DNA of 64,000 nucleotides from Allocoprococcus sp004560705 (GCF_052065755.1 NZ_JBQHTK010000005.1:111766-175765); one strand, 5' to 3'. Shown: positions 1-8,587, counted from the stretch's first letter. The notes: a model not told the origin generated them from the sequence alone. A program made the numbers and translations.

Positions 1-65
1 GCTCCGCTGCAGAGCATCAACTCACCTGCAGACATCGCTGTTTTGATTAGCAACTGTAAATCCAT
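1..65 (-). CDS. ThrE-like threonine/serine exporter, N-terminus only
   Basis: Only the first 21 codons lie in the window; the gene runs off the left edge. The peptide starts MDLQLLIKTAMSAGELMLCS, and the stretch AGELML followed by SGA is typical of the N-terminus of the ThrE_1 (DUF1212) threonine/serine exporter family, an inner-membrane export system. The ATG at 63-65 has an AGGAG ribosome-binding site about 7 nt upstream. The gene lies just downstream of grdD on the same strand, past a terminator hairpin. The family call rests on a very short stretch and needs the adjoining sequence. Confidence 0.5.
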   Translation of the reverse strand, partial: MDLQLLIKTAMSAGELMLCSG

Positions 66-108
66 ACTACACTCCTGTCTCCCCAATTACCCAGCTGATC
101 TAAAAACT

Positions 109-142
109 ACGAAAGGAGACGCAGCAAAAACGCTACGTCTCC
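109..142 (-). terminator. Intrinsic terminator after grdD
   Basis: On the minus strand GGAGACG pairs with CGTCTCC (arms extended by a few more pairs around a T-rich loop), followed by a T-containing stretch. It lies about 35 nt after the grdD stop and before the next gene, so it probably ends the glycine reductase transcript. Confidence 0.7.
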
Positions 143-175
143 CAATATTATACGTTATTTCCATCAATTAATCAA

Positions 176-1330
176 CTAATTGATATATCCTGCCTTCTTC
201 AGCTCTTCTTCTGCTTTCGCAAGATTTGCATCAGACACACGGATGATCGGGCCTGTACATCCCATTCCGCTCTCTGCGTAGATGTTGATCTTCCAGAGTG
301 CTTTCACCGCATCTTCAAGATCCATAACTTCGATTCCAGGAATCTGTGCTGTTACGATTTCCTTCGGCGGCTCTTTTACTTCTTCTTCTGCAGCTGCAGG
401 TTTCTGTGCTGCCTTGTGAGCATCCAGAATTTCCTTCAGACCAGCTTTCTTAGCTGCTGCAAATTCAGCTTTTGCTACTTCAAATACTTTTCCTCTTACG
501 AGCTGTGCTGCGTAACGGATTGCATTTGCAATAACCGGAGCGCCAGATGCACGGGATACGATCATAACGAGCTGTTCATATCCTTCTCCGATACCAGGTC
601 CATAACCAAATCCGGTTGCTTCGAAGCTTCCGCCTGTCATGAAGGATGAAAGCATCTTAACAAGGATGTTACCGGTCAGGGAATCTGTTACCATGATGTC
701 CGGAGCTGCCTGAAGAACATCGTTTCCTCTCATAACGCATCCGCCGTCTGCACGGGTAGATTCAGCAAATGTGATATCATATCCGTTTTCTTTCAGCTGT
801 TTCAAAGCTTTTTCTGTCTGACGTGCACCGTCAACATTCAGAATACCAACTGTCGGATTCTTTTTACCGCATGCTTTCGCTGCGATGATTCCGTAGATCG
901 CATTCTTGATCATTCCTTCAATACGGTCTGTGCTGGATGTACCTGTTGTGTTAGCAACAAACATCTCTTTCGCCTTTGCAGGTGTTACACAGCGTCCAAC
1001 GGTAGAAACACCGATCGGGAATGGGAAGTGCATCGTTACAGCAGCGTCAATTTCTTTATTTTTGAGCATTTCTTCCATCTTATCATGGCCTTCTTCGTCG
1101 TTAGCCACTTTAACGGTCGTAACACCCTCTGCTTCTAACGTACCGATGTAGTATACATCGATTCCGTCTTTTGCCGCCTCAATTGCAGCTGCCATAGAGT
1201 TTTCTTCTCCATGCTCGCTGCCCATACCGGTCAGAGCAATTTTCGGACGTTTTCCGAAGCTTCCGGTCTCCAGTCCTTCTGCCATGCTCATGAAGGTCTC
1301 GGCGATCATTTTTTCAATTCCACTTGCCAT
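176..1330 (-). CDS. grdD: Glycine/sarcosine/betaine reductase complex component C, alpha subunit GrdD
   Basis: Together with GrdC this 384-residue protein forms protein C of glycine reductase, which releases the Se-carboxymethyl group of GrdA as acetyl phosphate; acetate kinase then gives ATP. GrdD is PlsX-like. Near the C-terminus a conserved cysteine sits at about residue 358 in SGMGCTGPI; the family literature assigns the final acetyl-transfer step to the equivalent Cys (359 in Eubacterium acidaminophilum). An Ala/Glu/Lys-rich linker at about residues 290-320 separates the main fold from the C-terminal domain. The gene is last in trxB-trxA-grdA-grdC-grdD, 14 nt after grdC, and is followed by a terminator hairpin. 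Confidence 0.95.
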   Translation of the reverse strand: MASGIEKMIAETFMSMAEGLETGSFGKRPKIALTGMGSEHGEENSMAAAIEAAKDGIDVYYIGTLEAEGVTTVKVANDEEGHDKMEEMLKNKEIDAAVTMHFPFPIGVSTVGRCVTPAKAKEMFVANTTGTSSTDRIEGMIKNAIYGIIAAKACGKKNPTVGILNVDGARQTEKALKQLKENGYDITFAESTRADGGCVMRGNDVLQAAPDIMVTDSLTGNILVKMLSSFMTGGSFEATGFGYGPGIGEGYEQLVMIVSRASGAPVIANAIRYAAQLVRGKVFEVAKAEFAAAKKAGLKEILDAHKAAQKPAAAEEEVKEPPKEIVTAQIPGIEVMDLEDAVKALWKINIYAESGMGCTGPIIRVSDANLAKAEEELKKAGYIN

Positions 1331-1344
1331 AATCGTCCACCTCT

Positions 1345-2877
1345 CTATTCTGCCAGCATTGATGCAGCAAAGTCTTTCATAGCTTTAGCGATTAATCCTT
1401 TAACTTCTTCTTCAGAAACTCCGCTGTTGTCTTCTGCTCCGGTATTAGCCTGGATTACAAAAGAAACACCGTCAAACAGGTTGGTCATACGTCCAAGGAA
1501 CAAGCTTCCTTTTCCGATAATCATTGCATTCTTGATCTTGCCTGCAAGAATATCTTCTCTTGCAAATCCGATGTACGGCACACCTGAAGGAATATGTCCC
1601 TGTGTCGGAGCCCATCCTGTAAGTCCGTGCTCGGTTGCAAAGCTTGCAAGCTGTTTCTTGTCAAGGTCACCACGCTTAACAGCAAGTGCACCGATCATCT
1701 TGTAGTTAGCAAGCGGTACATCTCCTGCTCCAGCCGGTTTTGTGATATCCGGGTTCTGCATTTCCGGAGAGAATTTATCAATATCAGTAATCTTCATTCC
1801 AGCTCTTTCCAGAGGATCAGCTACAAGGCTTCCGATAACGTTCTGCGGAGCACTTCCTGTTCCTACTGTATGACGTCCAAGGATATCAAGGTTGATTTCC
1901 GGGTTCACACCATCGTTTTCAGCAATGATTACACAGAATCCGCCAAGGCAGTCTTCCAGGATCGGAAGGCCTTTCTTAACATGGTCTTTACCGTTCATAC
2001 CAAGTTTAGCAGTACATCCGCCAGCTGTAACAGCTACGCATTTGTATGCTCCAGACTTAACAAGAGCTGCTGCTTCAATCAGTGCATGAGAAGGTCCTGC
2101 ACAGAATCCACGAGAGTCAGATCCGGTAGCATTCATAAGACCCGCAACTTCAGCTGCCGCCTTAGCGAAGTTACCGCCACCTCTCTGGTTCATATCACCA
2201 CATGCTTCCTCAGCACAGTCGATAACGTATTCAATATCTGTCTTTTCGATACCTGCATTTCTTACACCATATAATAATGCAAGAACGCTGGTAGCTTTGC
2301 TCATGATATTTTCATGCATAACATGTGCAGAAAGGTTTACATCGATATCATGTGCTCTCTTAACGCATCCAACAAGCTTTCCGGCATGGTAAATACCTTC
2401 AGCATGCTCTTCGTTAACAAACTGTTCAATTTCAGAAAGTTCAACACCTTCTTCAACTTTAGCAACAATATCTTCCGTGATAATCGGATCAGCTGCGAAA
2501 GCTTCTTTGTGAGCTGCAACAAACTCTTTGTCAAGTTTAACAACTTCGAACATATCGCAGGTCTGAGCTAAAAGAATGAATTCTTCTTCCGGCATGATCT
2601 CGCCGTATTTTCCATATCTTTCAGCGCCTTCTTTAACTTTATCATAATAAGGGAACTCTACCTGAGCCAGTTCATCCGGATGTGCATTTCCGATATATAC
2701 CTGGTTCGGCCAGTAGTTTACGCATTCTTCATAAGAACGAAGATGACTTTCTAATTCTTTTAAGTATTCTGATTCTGGATTCACAACCCGCTCTGTTGTC
2801 TGAGTTGTTCCGTTGTATACTACCATCTGCGGAGTATGTGCCAGAACATAGCTGGCTCCTTTAATTACACTGTTCAT
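1345..2877 (-). CDS. grdC: Glycine/sarcosine/betaine reductase complex component C, beta subunit GrdC
   Basis: This 510-residue subunit partners GrdD in protein C, which takes over the ketene-like two-carbon unit from selenoprotein A and forms acetyl phosphate. It is related to the FabH/thiolase fold; Cys-containing stretches SRGFCAGPSHALIEAA and VTAGGCTAKLG lie in the central part. The ATG has an AGGTGG ribosome-binding site. A 170-bp spacer with two hairpins separates it from grdA, which suggests that grdA and grdCD mRNA levels are set separately. Full length for the family, with no frame problems. Confidence 0.95.
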   Translation of the reverse strand: MNSVIKGASYVLAHTPQMVVYNGTTQTTERVVNPESEYLKELESHLRSYEECVNYWPNQVYIGNAHPDELAQVEFPYYDKVKEGAERYGKYGEIMPEEEFILLAQTCDMFEVVKLDKEFVAAHKEAFAADPIITEDIVAKVEEGVELSEIEQFVNEEHAEGIYHAGKLVGCVKRAHDIDVNLSAHVMHENIMSKATSVLALLYGVRNAGIEKTDIEYVIDCAEEACGDMNQRGGGNFAKAAAEVAGLMNATGSDSRGFCAGPSHALIEAAALVKSGAYKCVAVTAGGCTAKLGMNGKDHVKKGLPILEDCLGGFCVIIAENDGVNPEINLDILGRHTVGTGSAPQNVIGSLVADPLERAGMKITDIDKFSPEMQNPDITKPAGAGDVPLANYKMIGALAVKRGDLDKKQLASFATEHGLTGWAPTQGHIPSGVPYIGFAREDILAGKIKNAMIIGKGSLFLGRMTNLFDGVSFVIQANTGAEDNSGVSEEEVKGLIAKAMKDFAASMLAE

Positions 2878-2904
2878 CGCAAGTGTCCACCTTTCTTAAA
2901 GATA

Positions 2905-2935
2905 TCAGATAAATATGCCCCCGCCATTTATCTGA
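2905..2935 (-). other. Stem-loop just upstream of grdC
   Basis: A perfect 10-bp inverted repeat (TCAGATAAAT and its complement) encloses an 11-nt loop. It ends about 28 nt before the grdC start. With no T-tract it is more likely an mRNA processing or stability hairpin than a terminator. Confidence 0.6.
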
Positions 2936-2982
2936 CTATATTTCCTCAAATTAAATGAATTCAAGGATAGACTCTGTAAAGC

Positions 2983-3018
2983 AAAAGCGATGAGGTAAGT
3001 ATTTACCTCACCGCTTTT
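2983..3018 (-). terminator. Terminator-like hairpin between grdA and grdC
   Basis: On the minus strand AAAGCGGTGAGGTAA is followed by a 4-nt loop and its near-perfect complement, then TTTTGCTTT. It sits 30 nt after the grdA stop inside an apparent operon. It could partly end transcription after grdA, giving more GrdA than GrdC/D. Confidence 0.65.
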
Positions 3019-3048
3019 TGAAATCTAAGACGCCGTCAAAGATTCTTC

Positions 3049-3522
3049 TTATAAATACTTACAGTATTCGTCACGGATAGCTGACATTTCGCTTACGATA
3101 TCATCAACATCAAGTACCATTTCCATCATACCTACCTGTTCATCGTAAACTGCTGGGTCAAATTCTTCCTTCAATTCTGGTTCACATACGTGATATGTCG
3201 TAAGTCCAAGCTGGACTCCTGTCAATGGACCTGCAAAAGTCGGGTCACCTGCTGTTACAGTCTCAGCTGCAAGACCTGCAGCTTCACCTTCAGCAGCACC
3301 TACGATTACGACTACGTTTTCCGGGCCGTATTCTTCAGCGAATTCTTTTACCCTCTTCTGATTTTCAAGATCCATTGCGCCTGCGCTTGTTCAGACGAAA
3401 CATTCTGTTGAAGAAAAAACAACTTCTCCTCCGGCTGTCTTAACGCATTCAGCGATAGCCGGTCCTGGAACACCATCACGGTCACCAATAATTACAACTT
3501 TTTTACCTTCTAAAATTGCCAT
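3049..3522 (-). CDS. grdA: Glycine reductase selenoprotein A (contains selenocysteine)
   Basis: GrdA is the small selenoprotein (157 residues) that receives the carboxymethyl group from protein B, passes it to protein C and is re-reduced by thioredoxin. An in-frame TGA at 3391-3393 lies in CFV-U-TSAGAMDLE, the classical GrdA redox motif Cys-x-x-Sec. Reading resumes without shift to the stop at 3049, so TGA encodes selenocysteine. The start is the ATG at 3522 (MAILEGKKVVIIGDRDG), 10 nt after an AGGAGG site; longer in-frame extensions lack such a site. Standard gene callers will split it or call a pseudogene. It lies between trxA and grdC. Confidence 0.97.
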
Positions 3523-3673
3523 GATGTTTTTCCTCCTTCCCTTCATTTTATTTTTTATTAATGAAATGCAAGCCAATTGCATTTCCGTAAAAGCCCGATG
3601 GCTTTGTACGCATTTTCGCTTGTTTACCGGTTATTCCCGGTCATTTTGCCGATCAAATCCGGCGTTCAAAAAA

Positions 3674-3991
3674 TTAGATATATTTTTTGATCATTGCTTC
3701 GATGCTTTCCTGAGTAGCATCTTCTTTAACAACTTCTTCTATTTTCTGTCCATCTTTGTAGATAGCCATTACCGGAAGTCCTAAGATCTGCTGTCCGATA
3801 GCAAGACGACGAGCTTTTGTAGTATTCAGAGATGTGAATTTCAGCTTATCGCCATATTTGTCTGCCATTTCATGTACGAACGGCATAAGAGCCTGGCAAG
3901 GTACACATCCATCACCGAAGAAATCTACAAAAACGTAGCCTTCTGCTTCAAGTACTTCTGTTTTAAATGTATTTTTATCTACTTCTAACAT
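3674..3991 (-). CDS. trxA: Thioredoxin of the glycine reductase system
   Basis: This 105-residue cytoplasmic thioredoxin most likely returns GrdA to its reduced state. The active site reads GDGCVPCQ in place of the usual WCGPC: the Trp is Gly and the intervening pair is Val-Pro. Variant active sites are known in thioredoxins of amino-acid-fermenting clostridia linked to glycine reductase. The cis-proline loop (LGLPVMAIYKDG) is intact. It lies 26 nt after trxB, within the trxB-trxA-grdA block, which supports dedicated electron delivery rather than a general role. Confidence 0.93.
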   Translation of the reverse strand: MLEVDKNTFKTEVLEAEGYVFVDFFGDGCVPCQALMPFVHEMADKYGDKLKFTSLNTTKARRLAIGQQILGLPVMAIYKDGQKIEEVVKEDATQESIEAMIKKYI

Positions 3992-4016
3992 TGATCTGTT
4001 CCTCCTCGAAGTCTAA

Positions 4017-4964
4017 TTATTCATGTTCGTTAAGATATTTTTCGCACTGAGTAGCTGCGATTGCTCCGTCAGCAGCTGCAGTAACAACCTGACGAAGGCT
4101 CTTTACGCGTACATCACCTGCTGCGAATACACCAGGAATATTTGTATGCATATCAACGTCTGTCGGAATATATCCTCTTTCATCAAGCTGAAGAGGAGTT
4201 CCTTCGAAGATCTTTGTGCTTGGCAGAGTTCCGATAAATCCGAATACACCAAACATTCCGTCTTCTTCATCTGCTTCAATCGTGGTAACTTCACCAGTCT
4301 TAACATTCTTAACTTTCATCCATGAAAGAATGCCTTCACCGCCGACTTCTTCTACAACGGAATCCCACATAAAGTGAAGTTTTTCGTTCTTAAATGCTTT
4401 CTCCTGAATGGACTTAGCTGCACGAAGTTCATCACGTCTGTGAATGATCGTAACTTTTCTTGCAAATTTTGTAAGATACATAGCTTCTTCAACAGCTGAA
4501 TCGCCGCCGCCAACTACGAATACTTCAAAATCTTCAAAGAAGTTTGCGTCACAGGTAGCGCAGTAAGAAACGCCCTTGCCCATGAATTCTTTCTCGCCTT
4601 TGCATCCGATCGGTCTTGCAAAAGCTCCTGTTGCGATGATTACTGTCTTTCCACAGTACTCACCTTTTGCGCTTTTCAGCTTCTTAACGTCGCCTTCAAG
4701 CTCAACCGCATTGATGACATCTGACACACGCTCAACACCGAATTTCTCACACTGCTGTGTCATTCTGGCGATAAGAGACGGTCCGCTCTCACCTTCAACG
4801 ATCTGTCCAGGATAGTTTTCGATATCATCTGTAATAGCGATCTGTCCGCCATCTTTGCCTTTTTCTACTACTAATGTAGAAAGACGGCTTCTTCCTGCGT
4901 ACAGACCGGCAGCTAAGCCTGCCGGTCCTGCACCCAGGACAATTACGTCATAAATTTTACTCAT
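4017..4964 (-). CDS. trxB: Thioredoxin reductase (NADPH, FAD flavoprotein)
   Basis: It carries electrons from NAD(P)H through FAD to the adjacent thioredoxin and from there to GrdA. Visible motifs are the N-terminal FAD site GAGPAGLAAG, the redox disulfide CATCDANFF near residue 135, a second nucleotide-binding motif GGGDSAVEEA, and the C-terminal FAD motif GVFAAGDVR. I chose the start MSKIYDVIVLG at 4964 because AAGGAGAA lies about 7 nt upstream; the longer reading would put the ribosome site inside the coding sequence. About 315 residues, normal for the family. First gene of a transcript with its own extended -10 promoter. Confidence 0.95.
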   Translation of the reverse strand: MSKIYDVIVLGAGPAGLAAGLYAGRSRLSTLVVEKGKDGGQIAITDDIENYPGQIVEGESGPSLIARMTQQCEKFGVERVSDVINAVELEGDVKKLKSAKGEYCGKTVIIATGAFARPIGCKGEKEFMGKGVSYCATCDANFFEDFEVFVVGGGDSAVEEAMYLTKFARKVTIIHRRDELRAAKSIQEKAFKNEKLHFMWDSVVEEVGGEGILSWMKVKNVKTGEVTTIEADEEDGMFGVFGFIGTLPSTKIFEGTPLQLDERGYIPTDVDMHTNIPGVFAAGDVRVKSLRQVVTAAADGAIAATQCEKYLNEHE

Positions 4965-5048
4965 AACGCATTTCTCCTTCACATATTTTTAAGATTATCC
5001 GATTCGTCACAATAACTAAGTTATCGCGATTACATCCCATCTATTTAC

Positions 5049-5057
5049 ATTATACCA
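5049..5057 (-). promoter_or_regulatory. Extended -10 promoter for trxB-trxA-grdACD
   Basis: On the minus strand TGGTATAAT is a perfect extended -10 (TGnTATAAT) about 85 nt upstream of trxB. A -35 box is not obvious, as is common for extended -10 promoters. It implies that the second half of the grd locus can be transcribed without the riboswitch-controlled grdXEB leader. Confidence 0.65.
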
Positions 5058-5111
5058 CACAATTTTAAATCATACTAGTATTTTGCAAATATTTTTTCTT
5101 AACAATTATGC

Positions 5112-6425
5112 TTATTTGTCAAAGATTGTCTGATCTTCAACTTCTGTTGTCAAAGCATTTAATGCTTTCATAACAAGGTCTTTACGAAGTGCATATTCTT
5201 CATCTTTATCCAGAGCCGGATTTCCAAGTGGATGAGGAATAGCAATTGTAGGAACGATTCTGTTAGCTCCAACTGTCATAGAGATTGGAGTTACAGTACA
5301 CATATGAACTACCGGAAGTCCTGCTGCTTCAATAGCTTTTACCATCGTTGCACCGCAACGTGTACAGGTACCTCAAGTAGAGGTCATGATAACTGCATCT
5401 ACGCCGTCAGCGATCAGTTTCTGAGCATATTCGTCAGCGAAAGCTTTAGCAGAAGCAACTGCAGTACCATTACCAACTGTTGTGTAGAACTTGTTGTGTA
5501 ATTTTCCGATAACGCCTTCTTTTTCAAGTTCGCGGAGTACGTCAACAGGAAGTACACGGTCAGCATCTTCATTAGCGTATACCGGATCGTATCCGCCATG
5601 AGCTGTCTCGTATGTCTCTTCTGTCAGATCCATAACACCTGTGATATCGTATTCGCCATAGTGAGAAGCATTTGAACTTTCGATATGGTCCGGATTTCCC
5701 TTCGGTACGATACCGCCTGATGTACACAGAGCGATTGTAGCTTTGCTGAGATCTTTAACAGCCGGGTTCGGAGCAACTCTGTCGAATGTCGGCATCGGAT
5801 ACTCTGTTTCGTACGGTTTTCCAGCAAGTTTCTTAAGAAGCATTTCAACTGCTCTCTGAGATCCACGTTTCTTCTCGAAGAAGTTTACACGGATTCCGTT
5901 CGGCATATAGCCTTCTTCGCAGGAAGCACCGATTGGCTCGCCTTTAGCAAGTTTCAGAGCGAGTGGAGCAAGTTTGCCAACCGCATCTCTCATACCAGCT
6001 GCGCTGTTCTTTGTAGAAACCATATATACTTTGTTTTTGAACATATCAGCGCCCGGGTTCTCAACATACATACCGGTCACTGCAGGAATTCCAAGTTCTT
6101 CCTGAACTGCATCTGCGATGGTACCGCAGGCTACACCGTAACGTCCAGCGTTGAAAGCTGGTCCAGCTACGAATACATCCGGAGCCTGTTCTTTAACCCA
6201 TCCAAGGATATCAGCTTTTGCTTTTTCAAGATTTTCATTGAAGTAAGAGTCACCGCAAACGATCGTAGCAACGATTTCTGCTTCCTCTCCAAATTTCTGT
6301 GCAAGTGCCATACCTGGTCCTACTACTTCGCCAACACGAAGTTCAGCCGGGTAATCAGCTTTTTCTTCTCCACCGATATTAGCGAAGAACTGATTGATAT
6401 AATGTACAACTCTAAGTTTACTCAT
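5112..6425 (-). CDS. grdB: Glycine reductase component B, selenoprotein gamma subunit (contains selenocysteine)
   Basis: GrdB, with the two GrdE fragments, forms the substrate-specific protein B that binds glycine and hands a carboxymethyl group to GrdA. The 437-residue reading contains an in-frame TGA at 5373-5375 within VIMTST-U-GTCTRCGATM, the conserved GrdB context Sec-x-x-Cys-x-x-Cys. The reading frame continues unchanged to 5112. A hairpin with 6-bp arms and a GGU loop lies 12 nt 3' of the TGA (5346-5360), a plausible bacterial SECIS. Substrate choice between glycine, sarcosine and betaine is not certain from sequence, but grdX, the riboswitch and grdE next door favour glycine. Confidence 0.96.
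5346..5360 (-). promoter_or_regulatory. Candidate bSECIS hairpin in grdB
   Basis: CGTTGC, a GGT loop and GCAACG form a perfect 6-bp stem 12 nt downstream of the TGA at 5373-5375 on the minus strand. Bacterial SECIS elements sit just 3' of the UGA with a small apical loop containing G and U. Position and loop fit; SelB binding is inferred. Confidence 0.5.
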
Positions 6426-6444
6426 TGTTTTACGTCCTCCCTTC

Positions 6445-7728
6445 CTATCGTGCGCTTAAGTAGTTGAAACCTGTTTCGTTTGTAGCGCCTGTGATAGCCT
6501 GAATTTCAACTTCGATTGTTCCGTCTTCACGAAGTGAATGTTCGTTACCACCAGCGATTGTGTTTACATAATCCAGAGTTCCGATTACTTTGTCAAGCTT
6601 CGGAAGTACGATAACCTGGTTAGCATTTCCGCCGGTTACTACTGCATCTGCAGCTGGATCAGCATCAGCAAGTGACTGAGATTTTCCATCACGTCCTGCA
6701 TATTCATCAGTGATGATTACAGTCTTAACGCCTTCAGCTTCGATCTTCTTGGTGTTCATAATAAGGTCAGTATCCGGGTTACCGAAACCTTCCTGAGATA
6801 CGATAACTGCATCCAGATCGAGGAAACGGCACATCTTAGCTGTCCAGTCAGAAGAACGCATCTTGTCAGCAAGGTATACGTTTTCGTTTGTAAGGATCTG
6901 GCATACAAAGTTGATAGTTTTTCCGTGCTGTTCGAACAAGTCATGAACTACCGGGTTGTTCTCATGTACATAAGTTGGGTTCTTATCACATGCAGATACA
7001 CAGTTACCAGATACAATAGCTCCGTCCATAACTTCTGTCGGATTCATGATTGTAGAGAGTGTCTTCTTTGCGTCAACACCGTATACATAGGTGTCATGAA
7101 GAAGTCCCTGGCTCTGTAACATCTGAACATAAGCTACTCTCGGCAGGTTCGGGAATTTTTCTTTTCCTTCCATCACGCCGTATGTTTCATAAACTTTTGT
7201 CTCATCCGGTGTAAGTTCACGAGCAAGTTCACCAAGGTAAACAGCTACTCTGAATCCTGCAAGACGAACAGCTTTTTCATAGTCATGCTGTTTGATTCCT
7301 TCAACAGGTTCACATACAACTACAAAGTTGTTCAGTTTAGAGAATGGTGTGTAATCAGCACCCGGGCCTGTCATATCGATGATACCTTCCTGGAAACCAA
7401 CGATCTTACCAGCTGTAACAACAGCCATGCCTTTCAGTGCATATGTCTTACCACTTCCTACTGTATCAACCTTCGCGATAACACCCGGGAAGACTCCTCC
7501 TCTTCCTTCAACCTTAACACGTGGTTCGATAACGTCTTTAACCGGCGTAATACGTACGCTTTCGCCCGGTCTGGCAATATCAAATTTTACGCTTTTGATC
7601 TTCTCGTCTTCGAGAACGATTTCTTTTACAGCTTCTTCGGATACATAAAGAACTCCGTCTTCAATTTTGGACTCAGCTGCGAACTGAATGTCCTTGATGA
7701 AAATGTGACCCATTTCTAATCTTATCAC
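6445..7728 (-). CDS. grdE: Glycine reductase component B precursor (alpha/beta subunits)
   Basis: GrdE is a proprotein that cleaves itself into two protein-B subunits, leaving a pyruvoyl group that binds the amino group of glycine as a Schiff base. The cleavage region is visible in the middle: IVSGNCVSACDKNPTYVHEN, where the first Cys is the expected pyruvoyl precursor. 427 residues, full length. The start is a GTG at 7726-7728 with AAAGGAGGG about 8 nt upstream; the in-frame ATG five codons later (MGHIFIKD) is an alternative. grdB follows after 19 nt. Confidence 0.94.
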   Translation of the reverse strand: MIRLEMGHIFIKDIQFAAESKIEDGVLYVSEEAVKEIVLEDEKIKSVKFDIARPGESVRITPVKDVIEPRVKVEGRGGVFPGVIAKVDTVGSGKTYALKGMAVVTAGKIVGFQEGIIDMTGPGADYTPFSKLNNFVVVCEPVEGIKQHDYEKAVRLAGFRVAVYLGELARELTPDETKVYETYGVMEGKEKFPNLPRVAYVQMLQSQGLLHDTYVYGVDAKKTLSTIMNPTEVMDGAIVSGNCVSACDKNPTYVHENNPVVHDLFEQHGKTINFVCQILTNENVYLADKMRSSDWTAKMCRFLDLDAVIVSQEGFGNPDTDLIMNTKKIEAEGVKTVIITDEYAGRDGKSQSLADADPAADAVVTGGNANQVIVLPKLDKVIGTLDYVNTIAGGNEHSLREDGTIEVEIQAITGATNETGFNYLSAR

Positions 7729-7801
7729 TGTAAATTCCCTCCTTTAAAAAATTTGTTTACTATATGCCCCAAAAGTACTTTCGTACTTCTATAGCCTTTG
7801 T

Positions 7802-8188
7802 TTATGTCCAGCATTCAGCGGACGGTAACGCGCTTTCCAGCAGCGTGCAGTCAATCAATCTGAAATCATCATACACTTCCGGTTTGTACTTGTCCGACTT
7901 GAATTGGAATTTGCCGCATGCATGGATTGCATTCTCTATGATTTCCATAGATCGCATATCTAATTCACCGGGTTTCATAGAAATCATCACTGATTTGTAT
8001 GGTGTCTCGTTCGGTTTTACACTTCCCGAAAGAGGATGTGTAAGGAGCTTATGTCCGAGATACACTCTGTCACGAACTTTTCTCAAAGTATCTTCATAGG
8101 AAAGATCCTCATATTCAACATGGTAATTCTCACCAAGTTTTTCCTTTACCAGAGTGTTGTTCGTAATAATTAGAAATCCGTCGTTCAT
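7802..8188 (-). CDS. grdX: GrdX family protein
   Basis: A protein of about 128 residues that regularly opens glycine reductase operons; its biochemical role is not established. The sequence begins MNDGFLIITNNTLVKEK and has no membrane segments or signal peptide. I chose the ATG at 8188 because the AAAGGTGA ribosome site overlaps the upstream GTG. It is the first gene downstream of the glycine riboswitch and terminator and is followed by grdE after 73 nt, so it should be induced with the complex when glycine is plentiful. Confidence 0.85.
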   Translation of the reverse strand: MNDGFLIITNNTLVKEKLGENYHVEYEDLSYEDTLRKVRDRVYLGHKLLTHPLSGSVKPNETPYKSVMISMKPGELDMRSMEIIENAIHACGKFQFKSDKYKPEVYDDFRLIDCTLLESALPSAECWT

Positions 8189-8304
8189 TGTCTTCACCTT
8201 TCAGTAATAAATGTTGATTAATCAGTTTCCGAATCATCACTGTCGGAGCCGTACCTGACGGTACACAGCGAACGGTTCTGTTTACAGCACCCGGACAAAA
8301 TGCT

Positions 8305-8346
8305 TTTAAAAAAGGACGACACAAACATTTTACTGCTTTGTCGTCC
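8305..8346 (-). terminator. Rho-independent terminator of the glycine riboswitch
   Basis: On the minus strand GGACGACAAA and TTTGTGTCGTCC form a long stem, followed by a run of T. It lies between the aptamer and grdX and is the obvious expression platform: reading through into grdX-E-B would need glycine binding upstream. Confidence 0.85.
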
Positions 8347-8374
8347 TTCTGTTTCCTGCTTCTATCCACAAACT

Positions 8375-8510
8375 GCCTGGATTCAGAGTGTAGTACCTTT
8401 CCTGTTCCTTTTGCCTGAAAGTTTCACCTTGTCAAGATCAGCTTACATTATCCGACATCCGGTTTGCATCTTCGGCGACTGCTGTTATGTACGCAATTCT
8501 CTCACAGGAA
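8375..8510 (-). promoter_or_regulatory. Glycine riboswitch (gcvT motif)
   Basis: The minus-strand leader contains the hallmark glycine aptamer blocks: GTGAGAGAAT opening the P1 side, GTCGCCGAAGATGCAAAC in the middle, and AACTTTCAGGCAAAAGGA, then CACTCTGAATCC closing. I can make out one aptamer; I do not see a clear second. Combined with the downstream terminator, this predicts glycine-activated transcription of grdXEB. Confidence 0.88.
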
Positions 8511-8548
8511 ATATCTGCCTACTATTCAGTTAACTGCATTAAACTTGA

Positions 8549-8570
8549 TATCGTTCATATATTAACGATA
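8549..8570. promoter_or_regulatory. Inverted repeat (possible operator) at the grd promoter
   Basis: TATCGTT and AACGATA form a perfect 7-bp inverted repeat around an 8-bp spacer, just downstream of the predicted start site of the riboswitch transcript. The size and spacing suit a dimeric repressor, giving a second control on top of the riboswitch. No matching regulator gene is in the window. Confidence 0.45.
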
Positions 8571-8587
8571 CTCTTTTTAACAAAGTC

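Noticed and set aside
3375..3393. grdA as two ORFs or a nonsense mutation
   Set aside because: The TGA sits in the CFV-U motif, reading continues in frame with full family length, and grdB shows the same pattern at its own conserved site; selenocysteine explains both.
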